Shown in pieces: positions 4,272 through 5,704 of a stretch of DNA of 5,704 nucleotides (position 1 is its first letter; every line of letters begins with the position of its first letter). The notes beneath the pieces were generated by a model. It was given only the letters and a program-made list of their open reading frames with translations, did not search any database and had not been told where the DNA came from. The position numbers and the translations under genes were made by a program. The DNA lies in assembly GCA_015904045.1 (NCBI GenBank), contig JABMDG010000186.1:1-5704 (forward strand). Direction: 5' to 3'. The DNA comes from Nitrospira sp. (GTDB taxonomy: Bacteria > Nitrospirota > Nitrospiria > Nitrospirales > Nitrospiraceae).

Positions 4272-5704
4272 TCAATGACCTGACTCAAATGGCGGCGGAG
4301 TGTAACATAGCCTCTTCAGTTCCTCAAGATTTCTTATGGCTCTAGCGATCGTTGCCGATTTCGACGCGCTAAGCTCTGGATTTAATTGAATATTAACAGA
4401 TGCCGTGTGGAGTCCAGATTCTGCGGCGGCAATAGCCATAATCATGCCTACGGTCATATCCGAACGGACTGCCTGCTTCACTAATGGGATGCAGGTATGG
4501 ATCAGGCGTCCGACCTCACAGGCCAATTCGGCGATTTCCATTGGAATGTCTGTGGCCCTGTTGAGAGCCGTTGCAATGGACTGCGGTCGATGCGGTTCCT
4601 GCTTGGGGATTCTGTAGGCGCGCATGAGTTGGTTGTAGGCGTCCGCATCATCCTGGATCAGTTCGCGCAGCCGATGTTGCATCTGGGTCAGGCGGTGTTC
4701 CGACTCGATGCCGTGTCCAAGGCGAGCCCCCATGATACCCAACGAAGCGGCCAATGCGCCGGCCAGTGCCCCGACACTGCCACCGGCCGGAGTCGGTTCA
4801 GTGGCGGCCACGGCGTCGAGGAAATCAGAAAGGGTTGGGCACACAGTTTTTGTGTTCGCCGCGGCTTCGGCGAGTCGCGTTTCGAGGACTTGACTTGGAT
4901 CGAATCGTTCCAGTTGCAGTGCGGCCACGGCGGCCTGATCGAGCGCCGCTTGGGGAACCAGACCGATGAGTTCACTCCCGGCTACCTCGACTCCCCATTT
5001 CGCAGCCTCGGCTTTCACAGCTTGAAACGCCCGGTGCATCGGTGTCACTCGGTAGTCTGTCAGGTTCATCGCCACTTGCACCATGCCGCGGCTGGCCACT
5101 TCCACGCCGATCGCCTTCAGAGCAGGTACTCCTCCGTTCGACTGCCGGATGGACTTGGCAATGGCTTTGGCGATTGAGGGGTCGTTTGTCTTGAGATTGG
5201 CGTTGAAGGCAATGAGAGGTCTGCGGGCACCGACGATCAGTGCGCCTGCACTGGGATGCAGGTGTGGAGGGCCAAAGTCGGGAAGCCAGGCCGGGTCGGA
5301 GTCCATCCGGGAAGCCAGCCCTTTGGGCCCTCCCAACCGGACCGACTCCAGGTGCCGGCGCGCGGGGTTGGAGGCCGCGTGTTCGTAGAGGAACACAGGA
5401 ATGCCCAGGCGCGTGCCCACTTCCTGGCCCACCCAACGGGCCACGCGAATACATTCGTCCATTCCATCGTCGTGAATCGGGACGAACGGCACGACGTCCG
5501 TGGCGCCAATGCGAGGGTGGACCCCTTCATGTCGCCGCAGGTCGATCAGTTCTGTCGCAGCGGTAATGGCGCGGATTGCCGCTTCGCCGACCGCGTCGGG
5601 TGGTCCGGCAAAGGTGAGCACCGAGAGGTGGTGATGGGGGTCCGCCGTGTGATGCAAGAGCCAGATGCGGGGGAAGGACGTCACCGCGGGGGGGAGCGCC
5701 TGTG
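4272..5704 (-). CDS. Formiminotransferase-cyclodeaminase fusion (5' end outside window)
   Basis: This bifunctional folate enzyme is expected to move a formimino group between N-formimino-glutamate and tetrahydrofolate, then deaminate it cyclically to 5,10-methenyl-THF with release of ammonia. In residues counted from the GTG at 5684, the transferase domain covers about 1-280. It includes LTFAGPPDAV (23-32), LIDLRRHEGVHPRIGATDVVPFVPI (46-70) and FNANLKT (160-166). H56 in HPRIGATD corresponds to the catalytic His82 of mammalian FTCD. The cyclodeaminase domain covers about 285-465, with LSDFLDAVAATEPTPAGGSVGALAGALAA (285-313), DADAYNQLMRAYRIPK (346-361), AVRSDMTVG (405-413) and ASVNIQLN (428-435). 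The frame stays open past the GTG to the right edge, and the family's N-terminal ECVPNFSEGR-type segment is absent. The true start is therefore probably about 25-35 codons upstream, off-window. No other histidine-degradation gene is present here. Confidence 0.92.
   Translation of the reverse strand, partial: QALPPAVTSFPRIWLLHHTADPHHHLSVLTFAGPPDAVGEAAIRAITAATELIDLRRHEGVHPRIGATDVVPFVPIHDDGMDECIRVARWVGQEVGTRLGIPVFLYEHAASNPARRHLESVRLGGPKGLASRMDSDPAWLPDFGPPHLHPSAGALIVGARRPLIAFNANLKTNDPSIAKAIAKSIRQSNGGVPALKAIGVEVASRGMVQVAMNLTDYRVTPMHRAFQAVKAEAAKWGVEVAGSELIGLVPQAALDQAAVAALQLERFDPSQVLETRLAEAAANTKTVCPTLSDFLDAVAATEPTPAGGSVGALAGALAASLGIMGARLGHGIESEHRLTQMQHRLRELIQDDADAYNQLMRAYRIPKQEPHRPQSIATALNRATDIPMEIAELACEVGRLIHTCIPLVKQAVRSDMTVGMIMAIAAAESGLHTASVNIQLNPELSASKSATIARAIRNLEELKRLCYTPPPFESGH

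Noticed and set aside
3463..4278. Plus-strand open frame of 271 codons
   Set aside because: It runs antisense through both nth and rpsU and across the gap between them. Both minus-strand genes are identified with certainty, and the plus-strand product shows no family motif.
4231..4300. Possible dedicated rpsU promoter (TTGATG on the minus strand)
   Set aside because: The TTGATG hexamer has no acceptable -10 at 16-18 bases downstream (AGAAAG at 17), so I could not support a promoter call.
4497..5177. Plus-strand open frame of 226 codons
   Set aside because: It is antisense to the formiminotransferase-cyclodeaminase gene, and its product has no coherent domain or hydrophobic pattern.

Overview
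The window looks like ordinary chromosomal DNA from a GC-rich Gram-negative-type bacterium. The protein flavour (DNA polymerase I, endonuclease III, S21, a PGPGW membrane protein and a fused formiminotransferase/cyclodeaminase) suggests a Nitrospira-like (Nitrospirota) genome. That assignment is an impression from the proteins, not a database result. No phage, transposon, CRISPR, tRNA or rRNA is visible, and no gene-free stretch exceeds about 125 bases.

Layout. Positions 1-1790 (minus) hold the N-terminal two thirds of DNA polymerase I, running off the left edge. A 117-base gap (1791-1907) is filled by short direct and inverted copies of a GGACTGAGG-type motif. Positions 1908-2339 (minus) encode a small membrane protein with a PGPGW-like motif. 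A 124-base divergent intergenic region (2340-2463) carries a small palindrome and a good sigma70-type promoter. This promoter drives a two-gene plus-strand unit: an unrecognised exported protein (2464-2817) and a DsrE-like protein (2823-3242). The unit converges on endonuclease III (3307-3966, minus). Upstream of nth on the same strand lie rpsU (ribosomal protein S21, 4036-4230) and a formiminotransferase-cyclodeaminase fusion (4272 to the right edge), which is cut off at its N-terminus by the window.

How the genes relate. The three minus-strand genes on the right (ftcD-like, rpsU, nth) are closely spaced (41 and 69 bases) and could be co-transcribed, although a strong GC hairpin follows rpsU. 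They span folate one-carbon metabolism, translation and base-excision repair, which is a housekeeping mix and not one pathway. Pol I and endonuclease III are both DNA-repair enzymes but are not in one operon. The exported protein and the DsrE-like protein are probably co-expressed; their shared purpose is unknown.

The points most worth a second look are the loss of every recognisable 3'-5' proofreading residue in Pol I, the repeat-filled gap before polA, and the exported-protein/DsrE pair. I see no convincing evidence for a novel multi-gene system here.
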